Source: CG2-30-44-17 sp964344725 (GTDB taxonomy: Bacteria > Patescibacteriota > Gracilibacteria > UBA1369 > UBA12470). Taken from it: 64,000 nucleotides of DNA. The stretch is taken from positions 1 through 64,000 of the forward strand of contig CAYFOI010000003.1 of assembly GCA_964344725.1 (NCBI GenBank). Reading direction: 5' to 3'. Below the pieces are notes generated by a model that worked only from the letters and a program-made list of their open reading frames with translations, made no database searches and had not been told where the DNA came from. Numbering within the stretch: position 1 is the first letter of the stretch; each line of letters opens with the position of its first letter. Position numbers and translations under genes: made by a program. Positions 34,794 to 43,188 of the stretch are shown here, one piece after another.

Positions 34794-35348
34794 TTAAAAT
34801 AAGATGTTTGCGACCTTTGTTTCTAGTTCATCGCGAAGTTGTTTTTCGATTATTGAGTCAAAAGTGAAGTCGTATTCAACTTTACCAGCTTTTAGCACGA
34901 ATCCTCCTTGGAAGGCCCCTTCGCTACCTAGAGTGTATTCAGTACCTTTTATTACTTCTTCTGTTTCGGATTTTTTGCCTTTTGCTGGGATTATCTCACC
35001 TGTTTTCGAGTGCTTCTCGGCTTTTTCTAAGGAAGTTTTTAGGTATTTTTTATAATCTGGGGATGAAGTCAGTTCTGCCAAAGTGTCGACGAATACGCTG
35101 TTTAGGATTTCACGTTTTTTTGCTAGGACGCGTTTTCTTTTCTCTGTGTTTGCTAGCATTTCTGCACGAGCTTCGACTCGATCTATTGCTTCGCCTGCTT
35201 TTTTCTCGATATTGGTTACAGCTTCTTCGCGTTTCTCTTTGTATTCGGCTTTAATGCGTTTTAGTTCTTCTGCGAGTTTTTTCTCGAGTTCTTTGATTTT
35301 CTTATCACCTATTTGTTCGATTTCTTTGATTAAGTCTTTTAGGGACAT
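34794..35348 (-). CDS. atpE: V-type ATPase subunit E (peripheral stalk)
   Basis: Peripheral-stalk subunit that pairs with the G/H-type coiled coil to hold A3B3 still against the rotor. 184 residues: a long N-terminal charged coiled coil (KELEKKLAEELKRIKAEYKE) and a C-terminal globular domain that binds the top of A/B. Position between K and C is canonical. Confidence 0.9.
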   Translation of the reverse strand: MSLKDLIKEIEQIGDKKIKELEKKLAEELKRIKAEYKEKREEAVTNIEKKAGEAIDRVEARAEMLANTEKRKRVLAKKREILNSVFVDTLAELTSSPDYKKYLKTSLEKAEKHSKTGEIIPAKGKKSETEEVIKGTEYTLGSEGAFQGGFVLKAGKVEYDFTFDSIIEKQLRDELETKVANILF

Positions 35349-35388
35349 CTTTTTAGTAGGTTAGTAGGTTAGTAGGTTAGCTTGTTGC
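35349..35388 (+). repeat. TAG/CTA-type spacer repeat (TTAGTAGG units)
   Basis: Three direct GTTAGTAG repeats lie just upstream of the subunit E start codon. Confidence 0.65.
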
Positions 35389-35389
35389 T

Positions 35390-35433
35390 GATTTGTAACC
35401 TCGCTCGAGCTTGGCTTAAGCGAGGATGAAATC
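35390..35433. repeat. Hairpin element in the V-ATPase E-K gap
   Basis: GATTTGTAACCTCGCT (35390-35405) pairs with AGCGAGGATGAAATC (35419-35433): a CCTCGCT/AGCGAGG stem inside a GATTT/AAATC stem. CTCGCTCGAGC resembles the family B core. It may modulate the high ring-subunit expression relative to downstream genes. Confidence 0.5.
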
Positions 35434-35438
35434 AATAA

Positions 35439-35912
35439 CTATACTTGAATTCCGAAGATAAGAAGTACGCTGACTAGAAGACCTAGAACGGCGTATGTTT
35501 CTACCATCGCTGACATGATTACCGCTTTACCTGCGTTAGCTGGGTTTTTAGCAATAACTTTCAGACCTGTAGCTGATACTTTTCCCTGGTGAATTCCCGA
35601 GAAAAGAGAAGCTAATCCAACTGGGATACTTGCTCCAAGGAATTGAAGACCAGTTGTTGTTGAAAGCTCAGCAACTTCTCCACCAAGTAGACCGATTTGC
35701 ATCAGAATAAGAAGTGCTCCAAGGAATCCGTAGATACCCTGTGTACCTGGAAGAGCTTGCATAAGTAGTATTTTACCGAATAGCTCTGGCTTTTCAGTAG
35801 TTACTCCTGCTCCAGCTTGTCCTGCGAGACCTACACCGATGCTTGATCCGATGCCTCCGCAGACAGCTGCTACTGCAGCTCCGAAGACTGCTAGTGCTAG
35901 ACCTGTTTCCAT
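35439..35912 (-). CDS. atpK: V-type ATPase subunit K (ring proteolipid, Na+-type)
   Basis: Forms the rotating membrane ring that carries the coupling ion. The 157 residues are a duplicated hairpin (four transmembrane helices). The ion site matches Enterococcus hirae NtpK: Leu54, Thr57 and Gln58 in LPGTQGIYGF (NtpK L61, T64, Q65), Gln109 in HQGKV (NtpK Q110) and Glu138 in MVETYA (NtpK E139). Only the second hairpin has the acidic residue, as in V-type rings. I infer Na+ rather than H+ coupling. It lies between subunits I and E. Confidence 0.95.
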   Translation of the reverse strand: METGLALAVFGAAVAAVCGGIGSSIGVGLAGQAGAGVTTEKPELFGKILLMQALPGTQGIYGFLGALLILMQIGLLGGEVAELSTTTGLQFLGASIPVGLASLFSGIHQGKVSATGLKVIAKNPANAGKAVIMSAMVETYAVLGLLVSVLLIFGIQV

Positions 35913-35929
35913 GTGTATTGGGTTAATTA

Positions 35930-35994
35930 TTTATATATTAGTGTGTAGTACGTAATCCGTAGTCCGTAGTGGTAATCCGTAGTGTTGGTATGTC
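35930..35994 (+). repeat. TAG/CTA-type spacer repeat (GTAGTACGTAATCC units)
   Basis: GTAGTACGTAATCCGTAGTC is followed by further AATCCGTAGT units, between V-ATPase I and K. GTAGTACGTAAT(C/T)CGTAGT recurs at 44526 and 45669. Confidence 0.7.
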
Positions 35995-37968
35995 CTAGTC
36001 CTTCAAATGAGTATATTTGCACTCTCTCTTGAATGGTTCGAAGTCTTTTCCTCCACCTTCCATAAATTTACCGAAGAACTCTACGTATTGTAGACGAGCC
36101 GAGTGGATGAAAGCTCCAAGTGTCGATAAAGCTATGTTAAGTGTGTGACCTAGTATAATTACGATAATTCCTACGATGAAACCTACGTATGGAATTAAAT
36201 CTGTCATAATTCCTGCGATTGTATTCATGGCAAATGCGATGATGCCTGTTCCAAGCCCTAGAGCCATGATACGAGAGTAGGATAGTACGTCTGAGAAATA
36301 ACCTACAACGTTGTATAGTGATAGTATGCCGAGTCCCAGCTTTCCGACAATGCTTTTTGACTTGCGTCCTTGTGTTAGTACGAGGGCTGCTGTTAGCCCA
36401 AGTGCAAGGTTCTTGGATAGTGGCGCAAATTCTTTCAGTGGCTCAAGGAATGCTGTAGCTCCTAGTCCTAGCAGGGAAATAAGGAATACAATCCATAGTA
36501 AACTATCTAATAGTGCGTCCATTACTTTTCCGTCTTTCAGTTTCCAGAGGCCGTCAACAGCGATACCAAATATTACCTGTATGATTCCAAATGCAAATGC
36601 TAATCCTAAGAATGTTAATGCTCCAGCTCCAACAGGGTTGATCAATTGGCCTTTGAATTGAAGTACGCCATCTTTCATTTCTGTTAAGAATGCTGGTGCT
36701 TGCTCAGCAGTTAATCCGAACCAACCACCTAGGAGTACACCTGCTATAAATGTGACAAGTCCACCCCACATCAGTACTCTTAGTAGTCCTTTGCTTTCTT
36801 CAGGGATCTTCAAGAATTTAAGCGCCACAAATGTAAGTGCGAACAGCAAGAATCCATATCCTGAATCCGATAAACATAGTCCGAAGAATATAATAAAAAA
36901 TCCTGCGAGTAACGGGGTTGGATCTACCTCTGTTGGTAGAGGAAGTCCATAGATTCTTGTTACAGATTCGAACATGTTCATAAAGCCCTTGTTTCTCAGT
37001 TCGACTGGTGCTGCTTCATCTTCTGCTGGCTCAACTTCTACGATTGCTACGCTTGGGGCTTTTTCTTTCATTTCTTCTTTTAGCTCGGCAAGTTGCTCTG
37101 CTTTTGCCCAGCCTGTTAGGACGAATGTGTATTCGGTTTCTCCTGTTAAGTCTTTTCTTTCTTCTCGTACAAATTGCCACAAGTAGTAGTCGTGGACGAT
37201 CTTTAGACTGTCTATGTTTTTTGCTAGGTTTGTGAGTTCTTTTTCGATCTTCTCGAGTTCGTGAGTTAGTTTAGTTGCTTCTTTTTTGATGTCATGTAGG
37301 TATTGCTTCACGCTTCCTGGTGCTGCTTTGAGTTCGCATTCTTGTACTCTGTATTCGGAAAGCAGACCGTTAATTTGGTCTGCATCTGATAGTAAGTATA
37401 TGAGTGAAAAGTAAGCTTTTGATTGATCTTCTGAGATTGTGTGAAAATCTGTCTTTAGATTTAGGTCTGACAGGGCTTTTTTGAAAGCGTCGTAATCTAG
37501 CTTACCAATAACCCCTAGAGTTAATTCAGTATGTTTGGTTGTGTGTGGAGTATCTAGGTGAACTGCTAACCCTTTCCAAGGTTCTAGCTCTTTTTCTTCC
37601 TGGTCGATTTCTGTTAGGCGGTTTTTTGTTGCTACCATCTCTTCCTCTAATTTTTGAGCTTGCTTAATGGCTTCTTCGTAGTTGAAAGTTTTTGCAATAG
37701 ACTCGATGTTGTGAGCATTCAGTATAATAGGGGAAGGCAAAAGACCGTTTTTCTCGTAGTCTGATAGTAATTTGATTGCGAAATCTAGGTTTGCTAGTTT
37801 GAGTTCTAGGTCGTGGTCGTGTTTTGTTGCAGGCTTGACTCGTTCTGACATCTCGTCGCTTAACTCCTTGATCTCCATGATGTTCTTCTCTTGCAGAAAC
37901 GCCATAGCTTTTTCGAGCTTCTCTCTGAGTCCTATAACCTGGATTTTTTGCATTGGTATGACTGCCAC
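35995..37968 (-). CDS. atpI: V-type ATPase subunit I (membrane stator)
   Basis: Stator subunit that forms the ion half-channels against the K ring. 657 residues: a cytoplasmic N-terminal half with coiled coils (KAMAFLQEKNIMEIKELSDE; LTHELEKIEKELTNLAKNID), then about seven or eight membrane helices from ~340 on (DPTPLLAGFFIIFFGLCLSD; LGLGTGIIAFAMNTIAGIM), with GHTLNIALSTLGAFIHSARL containing the conserved C-terminal Arg helix region. It precedes K in the operon. Length is normal for the family. Confidence 0.93.
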   Translation of the reverse strand: MAVIPMQKIQVIGLREKLEKAMAFLQEKNIMEIKELSDEMSERVKPATKHDHDLELKLANLDFAIKLLSDYEKNGLLPSPIILNAHNIESIAKTFNYEEAIKQAQKLEEEMVATKNRLTEIDQEEKELEPWKGLAVHLDTPHTTKHTELTLGVIGKLDYDAFKKALSDLNLKTDFHTISEDQSKAYFSLIYLLSDADQINGLLSEYRVQECELKAAPGSVKQYLHDIKKEATKLTHELEKIEKELTNLAKNIDSLKIVHDYYLWQFVREERKDLTGETEYTFVLTGWAKAEQLAELKEEMKEKAPSVAIVEVEPAEDEAAPVELRNKGFMNMFESVTRIYGLPLPTEVDPTPLLAGFFIIFFGLCLSDSGYGFLLFALTFVALKFLKIPEESKGLLRVLMWGGLVTFIAGVLLGGWFGLTAEQAPAFLTEMKDGVLQFKGQLINPVGAGALTFLGLAFAFGIIQVIFGIAVDGLWKLKDGKVMDALLDSLLWIVFLISLLGLGATAFLEPLKEFAPLSKNLALGLTAALVLTQGRKSKSIVGKLGLGILSLYNVVGYFSDVLSYSRIMALGLGTGIIAFAMNTIAGIMTDLIPYVGFIVGIIVIILGHTLNIALSTLGAFIHSARLQYVEFFGKFMEGGGKDFEPFKRECKYTHLKD

Positions 37969-38030
37969 GGGAGTTTAGTTAGTAGTTGGTAGTTGTAGTT
38001 TGTAGTTACGGAGCGCTTTCGGCGCGGTTT
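37969..38030 (+). repeat. TAG/CTA-type spacer repeat with GGAGCGC hairpin
   Basis: TTAGTAGTTGGTAGTTGTAG units are followed by the hairpin GGAGCGCTTTCGGCGCGG (38010-38027), between V-ATPase G/H and I. Confidence 0.7.
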
Positions 38031-38032
38031 AT

Positions 38033-38377
38033 TTATTTTTTAAGTTCTGATTCGAAAGCTTTGACGACTAAGTCGATAGCCTCTTTCTTTGAAGTTTCTG
38101 CTTTATCAGCCAAAGAACCAACCTCGCGTTCTACAGTTGCTAGCTTGGTTTTGAGGTCTTCACTGGCTTTTGATTTTGCTTCTTCGATTTTTTTATTGCC
38201 TGCTGAGCGGGCTTCTTCTTCAGATTGTTTTAGCTGCGTATTTTCCTTCTCGATTGTTTTTTCGATTTCTTTTCGGTTTTCTTCCTCTTTTTTAACTGTT
38301 TTTTGTCGTACTTTTTCTTCTGTTTGTTGAATTTGCATCAAAGGGTCGTCGTGTGTTGATGTGTCTTTTGTAGCCAT
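38033..38377 (-). CDS. V-type ATPase peripheral-stalk subunit (G/H type coiled coil)
   Basis: First gene of the V-ATPase operon. The 114 residues are almost entirely a charged heptad coiled coil (VRQKTVKKEEENRKEIEKTI, ENTQLKQSEEEARSAGNKKI), the shape of prokaryotic V-ATPase G/H subunits that pair with E. Identification rests on shape, size and position at the head of the operon rather than on a diagnostic motif. Confidence 0.8.
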   Translation of the reverse strand: MATKDTSTHDDPLMQIQQTEEKVRQKTVKKEEENRKEIEKTIEKENTQLKQSEEEARSAGNKKIEEAKSKASEDLKTKLATVEREVGSLADKAETSKKEAIDLVVKAFESELKK

Positions 38378-38407
38378 TAATAGATTTAGTTATTGGTTCT
38401 AATTTTA

Positions 38408-38430
38408 GAAAAAGGCTACAGTATAGCCTT
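38408..38430 (-). terminator. Possible leader attenuator of the V-ATPase operon
   Basis: On the minus strand AAGGCTA-TACTG-TAGCCTT is followed by TTTTTC: a 7-bp stem plus U-run, between the promoter at 38455-38483 and the first start codon at 38377. It has the form of an intrinsic terminator in a leader. Confidence 0.5.
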
Positions 38431-38454
38431 ATATGCTTAATTTTAGCTTGAAGG

Positions 38455-38483
38455 ATTCTAAAATTGCCTTGAGAAAAAGTCAA
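38455..38483 (-). promoter_or_regulatory. Probable promoter of the V-ATPase operon
   Basis: On the minus strand TTGACT (38483-38478), a 17-base spacer and TAGAAT (38460-38455). Confidence 0.65.
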
Positions 38484-38553
38484 TGCTAAAAGATTTTGAA
38501 TTTCCTTGTGTGGAAGCCAGTTTTGTGGGGTTTTGTCATTGCATTGACACAAG

Positions 38554-38577
38554 ACAGGGGGGCTGAAGCCCCCCTGT
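38554..38577. terminator. GC-rich hairpin after the SLH gene
   Basis: ACAGGGGGGC-TGAA-GCCCCCCTGT is a perfect 10-bp stem with a 4-base loop, placed 6 bases after the stop codon of the minus-strand SLH gene. The U-rich tail is poor (TCTTGTGT), so termination or mRNA 3'-end protection are both possible. Confidence 0.65.
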
Positions 38578-38583
38578 TGCACT

Positions 38584-40947
38584 TTAATTTGCCTGAATAA
38601 TGTCCATCATTTTCTTGATGAGCTTGGAGCTCTCTGCCCTGTTAATTGGCCTAGTAGGATCGAATGTTTCCATGTCTCCATCTTCGTTTATGAGCTTGTA
38701 GTAGTTAGCGGTCCATACTGCGTCGTAGTACCAACTATCTGCTTCTACGTCTGTGTATGCTAATTCACTTGTGCTTGTTTCTGTGCTTTCGTCAATTTCT
38801 ATTAGAGCTATTGCTCGTGAAACCATTGTTATAGCTTCTGCTCTTGTTATGGATTCGTTTGGTTTGAAAAGAGTTCCATCTTCGTATCCTTCTGCTATAC
38901 CAAGTTCTCTAGCTGTATATACGTACTCTGCTGACCAGTCCCATGTGTTGACGTCTTCGAAATATCCTGAATTCCATGCGCAGTAGTATGCGTATTCACA
39001 TGTGTCTGCGAAATAACCTTTTTCGTATAAAGTTTTCATGAGTATTGTGACGAATTCGGCTCTGGTTATCTCGTTTCCTGGCATGAATGTGCCGTCTGGG
39101 TATCCGTTGATTACTCCTTCTGTTGTTAGGTAATAAATATCGTCTCCGTACCATTCTTCTGCGTCTACGTCGTCGAATTCTTTGTGTGAATTTGCAATTA
39201 CTTCGTAGCTTGCTGTTGTTTCTTCGTTTGTTTCTGTAAAGTAGTCGCCGATGTTCAGAAGCCCATCAAGATCGAGTCTTATTTCCATCTCGTTTTCTGA
39301 ATAGTCGTTTGTTGAAAGTGATTTTGTAAAGAAAGCATCAAATAATGACACGAAGTCGTCTATTGATTCTTGTGCACTTTCAAATTCCGAGAATTCTTCT
39401 CCTGCTGCGTCTTCAATCTCGCTTAGAAGATCTTTAATATAGATTCCTGTATTTCCGAAGTCGAAATAGCCTATGCTTGTTGTGTTTTCGTTCTTTTGCA
39501 AAAACATTTCGTCGAATGTGTCATAGTTTGATAAGTCTTCGCCGTAGCTATCTTCTATGTTGGAGCTAGTTGAAAACAGCAGGATGTCATCGCCGGTTAC
39601 CCCTATAGTTATCTCCATGTCGAAATAGCCTTCTGGCATGTGGATTGAGTATGGGTTTTCGGATTCGTTTTCACTGATGTCGATCTGGAAAGTTGTCATT
39701 GTCCCGCCTAGCATTTCTTCTTCGGCCTTTGTTATTGCGATTGTAAGGTCTTCCTCTGTTATTGTGTATGTGTTGTTTTCTTCCTCTGTGAATGACCATA
39801 TGTAATCAACTAGTTTGCTTACTAGGGCTTCTGCTGCGGTTTCGTTTTCGTCTACGTCTGCCATTATTGTGAGTGTTGGAAGAGTTTCTTCACTATCTTG
39901 AATTAAAAACCCGAATCCTTGTTCTAGGGCTGTGAGAATTTCTGATTCTAGGTCGATTGAGGTCTCGTCGAATATTTCAGTTTCAATTTCGCTTACGTCT
40001 GATTCAGACAGGAATGACGAATTTTGTAATGTTTCCCAGCTTTCGCTTAAATTGAACATTTCAAAATACATCATTGGTCTTTCTGATGGCATGAATTCAT
40101 ATATAGAAGGAACTGCATTAGTGTCAGAATAGTCTATGCCAAGAGTTTCTAGTATGTCTTCGTTGTTTGAAGTGTAATTTTGCATTTTGAACCCTGTCGA
40201 TGTCTTCTTCACGGACATTCCATAAGCCCACATAGATCCCATTATGCTCAAATCTTCATCGGCTGAGAAATATGTGTTGTAAACATAATCCATGTCGACA
40301 TATAGGTCCCAAAAATTGTTTACTAGAAATTCATTTTCAGCTTCTTGGTAGTATTCGTTGCTTGAGAGAGAGTCGCTTTCGATCGCTAATATTTCTTCTA
40401 ACCCTTCTTGGTAATCTTCTACGATTATGAGATGGCCATCCTTGTAGGAGAAGTATGCTGGTATTGATGAGTAGTATATAAGAGAGTCTCCATAGTCTAT
40501 TTCGACGTAGTTTATTTCGTATTCGGAATCTGTTTCTGCTACTACTAAGTATTCCTGGAGGAGTGTTTCTAGCGTAGTGTAATCTTCTTCATCCATTTCG
40601 AGCATTATACACATGGCTTCGGTACTGTCGTCTAAAGGGAAGCTGCTTATCGATAGTTCGTTATCTGCGACATTTTCTTCTAAGAGCGTCATAATATCGT
40701 CGTAGTTTTCATACATGTAGCTTTCGAATTCGTCGCCTATCATGTCGGCGATCGATTCTACGAGGTATGTTTCGTATACCTCTTTAAGGGAGCTCCCTGC
40801 TGGTGTAGGGTTTAGTGTTGTGAGGAATATTGTGTCCTCTGGGAGCATGTTTGCTGCTTCGTTTGTTTCGGAGTTTGCAAAAGACGCTGCTGTTGATAGC
40901 CCAATTATGAGCAATATACCCGCAGCTATGGTTGCCAGTTTTTTCAT
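38584..40947 (-). CDS. Secreted DUF3352-like protein with three C-terminal SLH domains
   Basis: 787 residues. Signal peptide MKKLATIAAGILLIIGLSTA (then ASFANS), an acidic extracytoplasmic region of ~580 residues with LPEDTIFLTTLNPTPAGSSL at its start, resembling DUF3352-type proteins that begin with a (M)LP.DT motif, and three SLH modules (FDDVDAEEWYGDDIYYLTTE with GYPDGTFMPGNEITRAEFVT; FEDVNTWDWSAEYVYTAREL; YTDVEADSWYYDAVWTANYY with FDPTRPINRAESSKLI). Predicted wall-bound surface protein of unknown role. Confidence 0.85.
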   Translation of the reverse strand: MKKLATIAAGILLIIGLSTAASFANSETNEAANMLPEDTIFLTTLNPTPAGSSLKEVYETYLVESIADMIGDEFESYMYENYDDIMTLLEENVADNELSISSFPLDDSTEAMCIMLEMDEEDYTTLETLLQEYLVVAETDSEYEINYVEIDYGDSLIYYSSIPAYFSYKDGHLIIVEDYQEGLEEILAIESDSLSSNEYYQEAENEFLVNNFWDLYVDMDYVYNTYFSADEDLSIMGSMWAYGMSVKKTSTGFKMQNYTSNNEDILETLGIDYSDTNAVPSIYEFMPSERPMMYFEMFNLSESWETLQNSSFLSESDVSEIETEIFDETSIDLESEILTALEQGFGFLIQDSEETLPTLTIMADVDENETAAEALVSKLVDYIWSFTEEENNTYTITEEDLTIAITKAEEEMLGGTMTTFQIDISENESENPYSIHMPEGYFDMEITIGVTGDDILLFSTSSNIEDSYGEDLSNYDTFDEMFLQKNENTTSIGYFDFGNTGIYIKDLLSEIEDAAGEEFSEFESAQESIDDFVSLFDAFFTKSLSTNDYSENEMEIRLDLDGLLNIGDYFTETNEETTASYEVIANSHKEFDDVDAEEWYGDDIYYLTTEGVINGYPDGTFMPGNEITRAEFVTILMKTLYEKGYFADTCEYAYYCAWNSGYFEDVNTWDWSAEYVYTARELGIAEGYEDGTLFKPNESITRAEAITMVSRAIALIEIDESTETSTSELAYTDVEADSWYYDAVWTANYYKLINEDGDMETFDPTRPINRAESSKLIKKMMDIIQAN

Positions 40948-40962
40948 GTTGTGTATGAGTTA

Positions 40963-43050
40963 TTAATTTATGCGGCTGTCCAATGATATTACCTTTTTGG
41001 CGGTTTTGGCAATTTTCTTTGTTTTTAGGCGTGCTTCAGGTAGTGCGTATTCGGTGAAGCTGTTGAATCCGTCAGGTTCTTGGAATGGTGTTGTGCCTGG
41101 AGGTGGAAATGGGATTTTATAAATTATCAATGTTTCTAGTGGACCAGGTGATAGCATTTGCCAGAATTTGTAGGTTCCGATAATTATTGTTGTGCTGGGT
41201 TTGTTTTCGCTTTTTAGTTTGATCTTGCCTATTCCGCCTGATGATCCTTGGGTTAAGACTGTGATGCCTTGGTCTTTTAATGGCAGGGCTAATTTGCTAT
41301 GTAATATTGATGCTGTTCTTTGTGAATTTACGAGTATGAATGCGGGTTTTTCTAGCTCTTCTAAATTGCTTGAGAGGTAGTTGTCGGCGTTTTCTGTGAA
41401 AGCAGGGTCTTTTGGAGGTGGCAAGTCGATGGTTTCTATTTCCAGATTGTTTGATTCTGCTTCTACTGCGAAGTTTTTCGGCAGATTGAGGAGTCTTTTT
41501 ATATAAAGTCCTTTAGGGGATTCTTGAGCGTATGTTATTGATGTCCCGACGAGTGATAGCTTATCTGGCTTGTTCCAGATTTTTTCTGCTAAAAGTTCAC
41601 CAATGTTTAATGGTGTGATTTTTAGCAGCGGTGAGCCATTTTGCATAAGCATTATCTCTATTCGGAGGTTGAGTGAGCCGTTTTTGCTTTTATCCAAGAA
41701 TTTCAGAAGTTTTTCTTCTTCGAATTCGGTACCTAAATCTGCTGCAATTTTTCCTGTGAGGTCTGCGATCTTTTGCCATTCGATTGTCGAGTAATGATAC
41801 TGATTTAATTCAAGTGCAAATTTGTCTCCATGTTTTTCGTACATTATTCCGATGTAGCCGAATAGAATGGTTAATTTCTCTTTTGTTTCTTGTGGGAGTT
41901 TTGAGTTTGCAAAGCGTTCTTCGAAGTAGCTTGCTGTGAAAGCTTGTTGTACGCTTCCATAAAACTCCTCGATGTTGTCTATGATTAGGTGTGTTTCTGT
42001 TAAATCTATTTGTTCTGATTTTGCTAGTCGTCCGAGTGTGTGGTGGGAAAGGATTGTAGGATCGGAGGATTGGAGGATTTTTAGGGTTTCTGGTGGATAA
42101 TTGGTGTGGCAGTAGTCGAACCAAAGATTTTTGATGTTTTGGGGGAGGGTGATTTGAGTAGCTTGTAGCTGGTAGCTTGTAGGTTGTAGGGGGAGGATTT
42201 TTAGGGCGAAGACTGTTTCTTCTGCGGATAGTGAATCTTTTTTGAGTAGTTCTTTGAATAAATCTGAGTTTAGGTATTGGTTTGGATTTAAGATTGTCAG
42301 ATTCTCTTGTTCTGTGGTTGCGATGATTATCTTTTGTTCTGGCTTCTCTGGTGTTATTTCTGCGGTTGTGTGTGGAGGGAGTTCTTGGAGGGTGTTAGCT
42401 TGTAGGTTGTAGGTTGTAGCTTGTAGGTTGTAGGTTGTAGCTTGTTGGGTTTGAGTATTTGGTATTTGGTGGTTTCGCAAGGAGTAAAGGAGGATGTCTT
42501 TCCAAGGGGACAGGGATTTTTCTAGGATTCCTCGGGTTTCTTCTGAATTGTTTTTTGAGAAATACATATCAAGAAGGAGGAATATGATTTCTATATTGTC
42601 GATTACGTCTTTTAGGGCGCGATGTTTTCCAGTTTCCTCAATTCCGAGTTTTTCTGCGATTATTTCTAGGCTGTATGATTTTTCTTTTGGGATAGCGATG
42701 TGGGCAATGTCCATTGAGTCGAGTCTTGTGTTGGGCAGATTGAAACCGTTTTCTTCGAGGAAAGTAATGTCGAAGCTGATGTTATGGCCCATGATTGGAT
42801 AGTCTTTGATGAAATTCTGGAGCTCATCTTTGATTTCGTCTATTTGAGGTGCATCTTTGACGTCTTCGTTGGTGATTCCTGTTAGGTTTGTTACTAGGTT
42901 TGGGATTGTGACGCCTGGATTTATAAAAGTTTCAAATTTGTCTTCTACTTGGCGTGTTTCTAGGTTTACCAAGGCTGCTCCGATCTCAATGATCTTGTCG
43001 TGTTCAGGGCTCAGGCCTGTGGTTTCTATGTCGAGGCAGATGATGTACAT
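40963..43050 (-). CDS. DEDDh exonuclease fused to a degenerate DinG-like helicase region
   Basis: 695 residues. Residues 1-170 are a DnaQ/PolC-type 3'-5' exonuclease: LDIETTGLSPEHDKIIEIGA (Exo I), GHNISFDITFLEENG (Exo II) and KHRALKDVIDN (Exo III, with the DEDDh His). The rest resembles the DinG helicase C-terminus only in places: LIIDNIEEF where DEAH is expected, and ETLIIYKIPFPPPGTTPF near the end. No Walker A lysine motif is visible, so helicase activity is probably lost. At ~205-225 and ~298-312 the protein contains QATTYNLQ-type repeats encoded by the genome's intergenic repeat (42157-42190 and 42393-42444), and the first copy lies about where Walker A would be. Confidence 0.8.
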   Translation of the reverse strand: MYIICLDIETTGLSPEHDKIIEIGAALVNLETRQVEDKFETFINPGVTIPNLVTNLTGITNEDVKDAPQIDEIKDELQNFIKDYPIMGHNISFDITFLEENGFNLPNTRLDSMDIAHIAIPKEKSYSLEIIAEKLGIEETGKHRALKDVIDNIEIIFLLLDMYFSKNNSEETRGILEKSLSPWKDILLYSLRNHQIPNTQTQQATTYNLQATTYNLQANTLQELPPHTTAEITPEKPEQKIIIATTEQENLTILNPNQYLNSDLFKELLKKDSLSAEETVFALKILPLQPTSYQLQATQITLPQNIKNLWFDYCHTNYPPETLKILQSSDPTILSHHTLGRLAKSEQIDLTETHLIIDNIEEFYGSVQQAFTASYFEERFANSKLPQETKEKLTILFGYIGIMYEKHGDKFALELNQYHYSTIEWQKIADLTGKIAADLGTEFEEEKLLKFLDKSKNGSLNLRIEIMLMQNGSPLLKITPLNIGELLAEKIWNKPDKLSLVGTSITYAQESPKGLYIKRLLNLPKNFAVEAESNNLEIETIDLPPPKDPAFTENADNYLSSNLEELEKPAFILVNSQRTASILHSKLALPLKDQGITVLTQGSSGGIGKIKLKSENKPSTTIIIGTYKFWQMLSPGPLETLIIYKIPFPPPGTTPFQEPDGFNSFTEYALPEARLKTKKIAKTAKKVISLDSRIN
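42157..42190 (+). repeat. TAG/CTA-type repeat inside a coding sequence (copy 1)
   Basis: GCTTGTAGCTGGTAGCTTGT and flanks. Bases 42161-42184 are identical to 45703-45726 in the spacer upstream of carA. It is read in frame on the minus strand as LQPTSYQLQAT. Confidence 0.85.
42393..42444 (+). repeat. TAG/CTA-type repeat inside a coding sequence (copy 2)
   Basis: Tandem GCTTGTAGGTTGTAGGTTGTA units, read in frame on the minus strand as repeated QATTYNL. The 21-base unit occurs twice, so the frame is kept. Confidence 0.85.
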
Positions 43051-43118
43051 GGGTAGGTAGTGTGTAGTATGTAATCCATAGTACGTAGTATATAGGGTGT
43101 AGGGTGTAGGGTGTAGGC
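43051..43118 (+). repeat. TAG/CTA-type spacer repeat
   Basis: GTAGTGTGTAGTATGTAATC followed by three GTAGGGT units, upstream of the exonuclease start codon. Confidence 0.65.
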
Positions 43119-43188
43119 TTTTTTGCTTTCGTATGCAAAAACAGCTTGGTTTTACAAGTTGGATTTTGTTCTAGGATATAATTCGTGA

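Noticed and set aside
42393..42444. Tandem direct repeats that could suggest a CRISPR array
   Set aside because: Units are ~7-21 bases without unique spacers, lie in a coding frame, and no cas gene is in the window.
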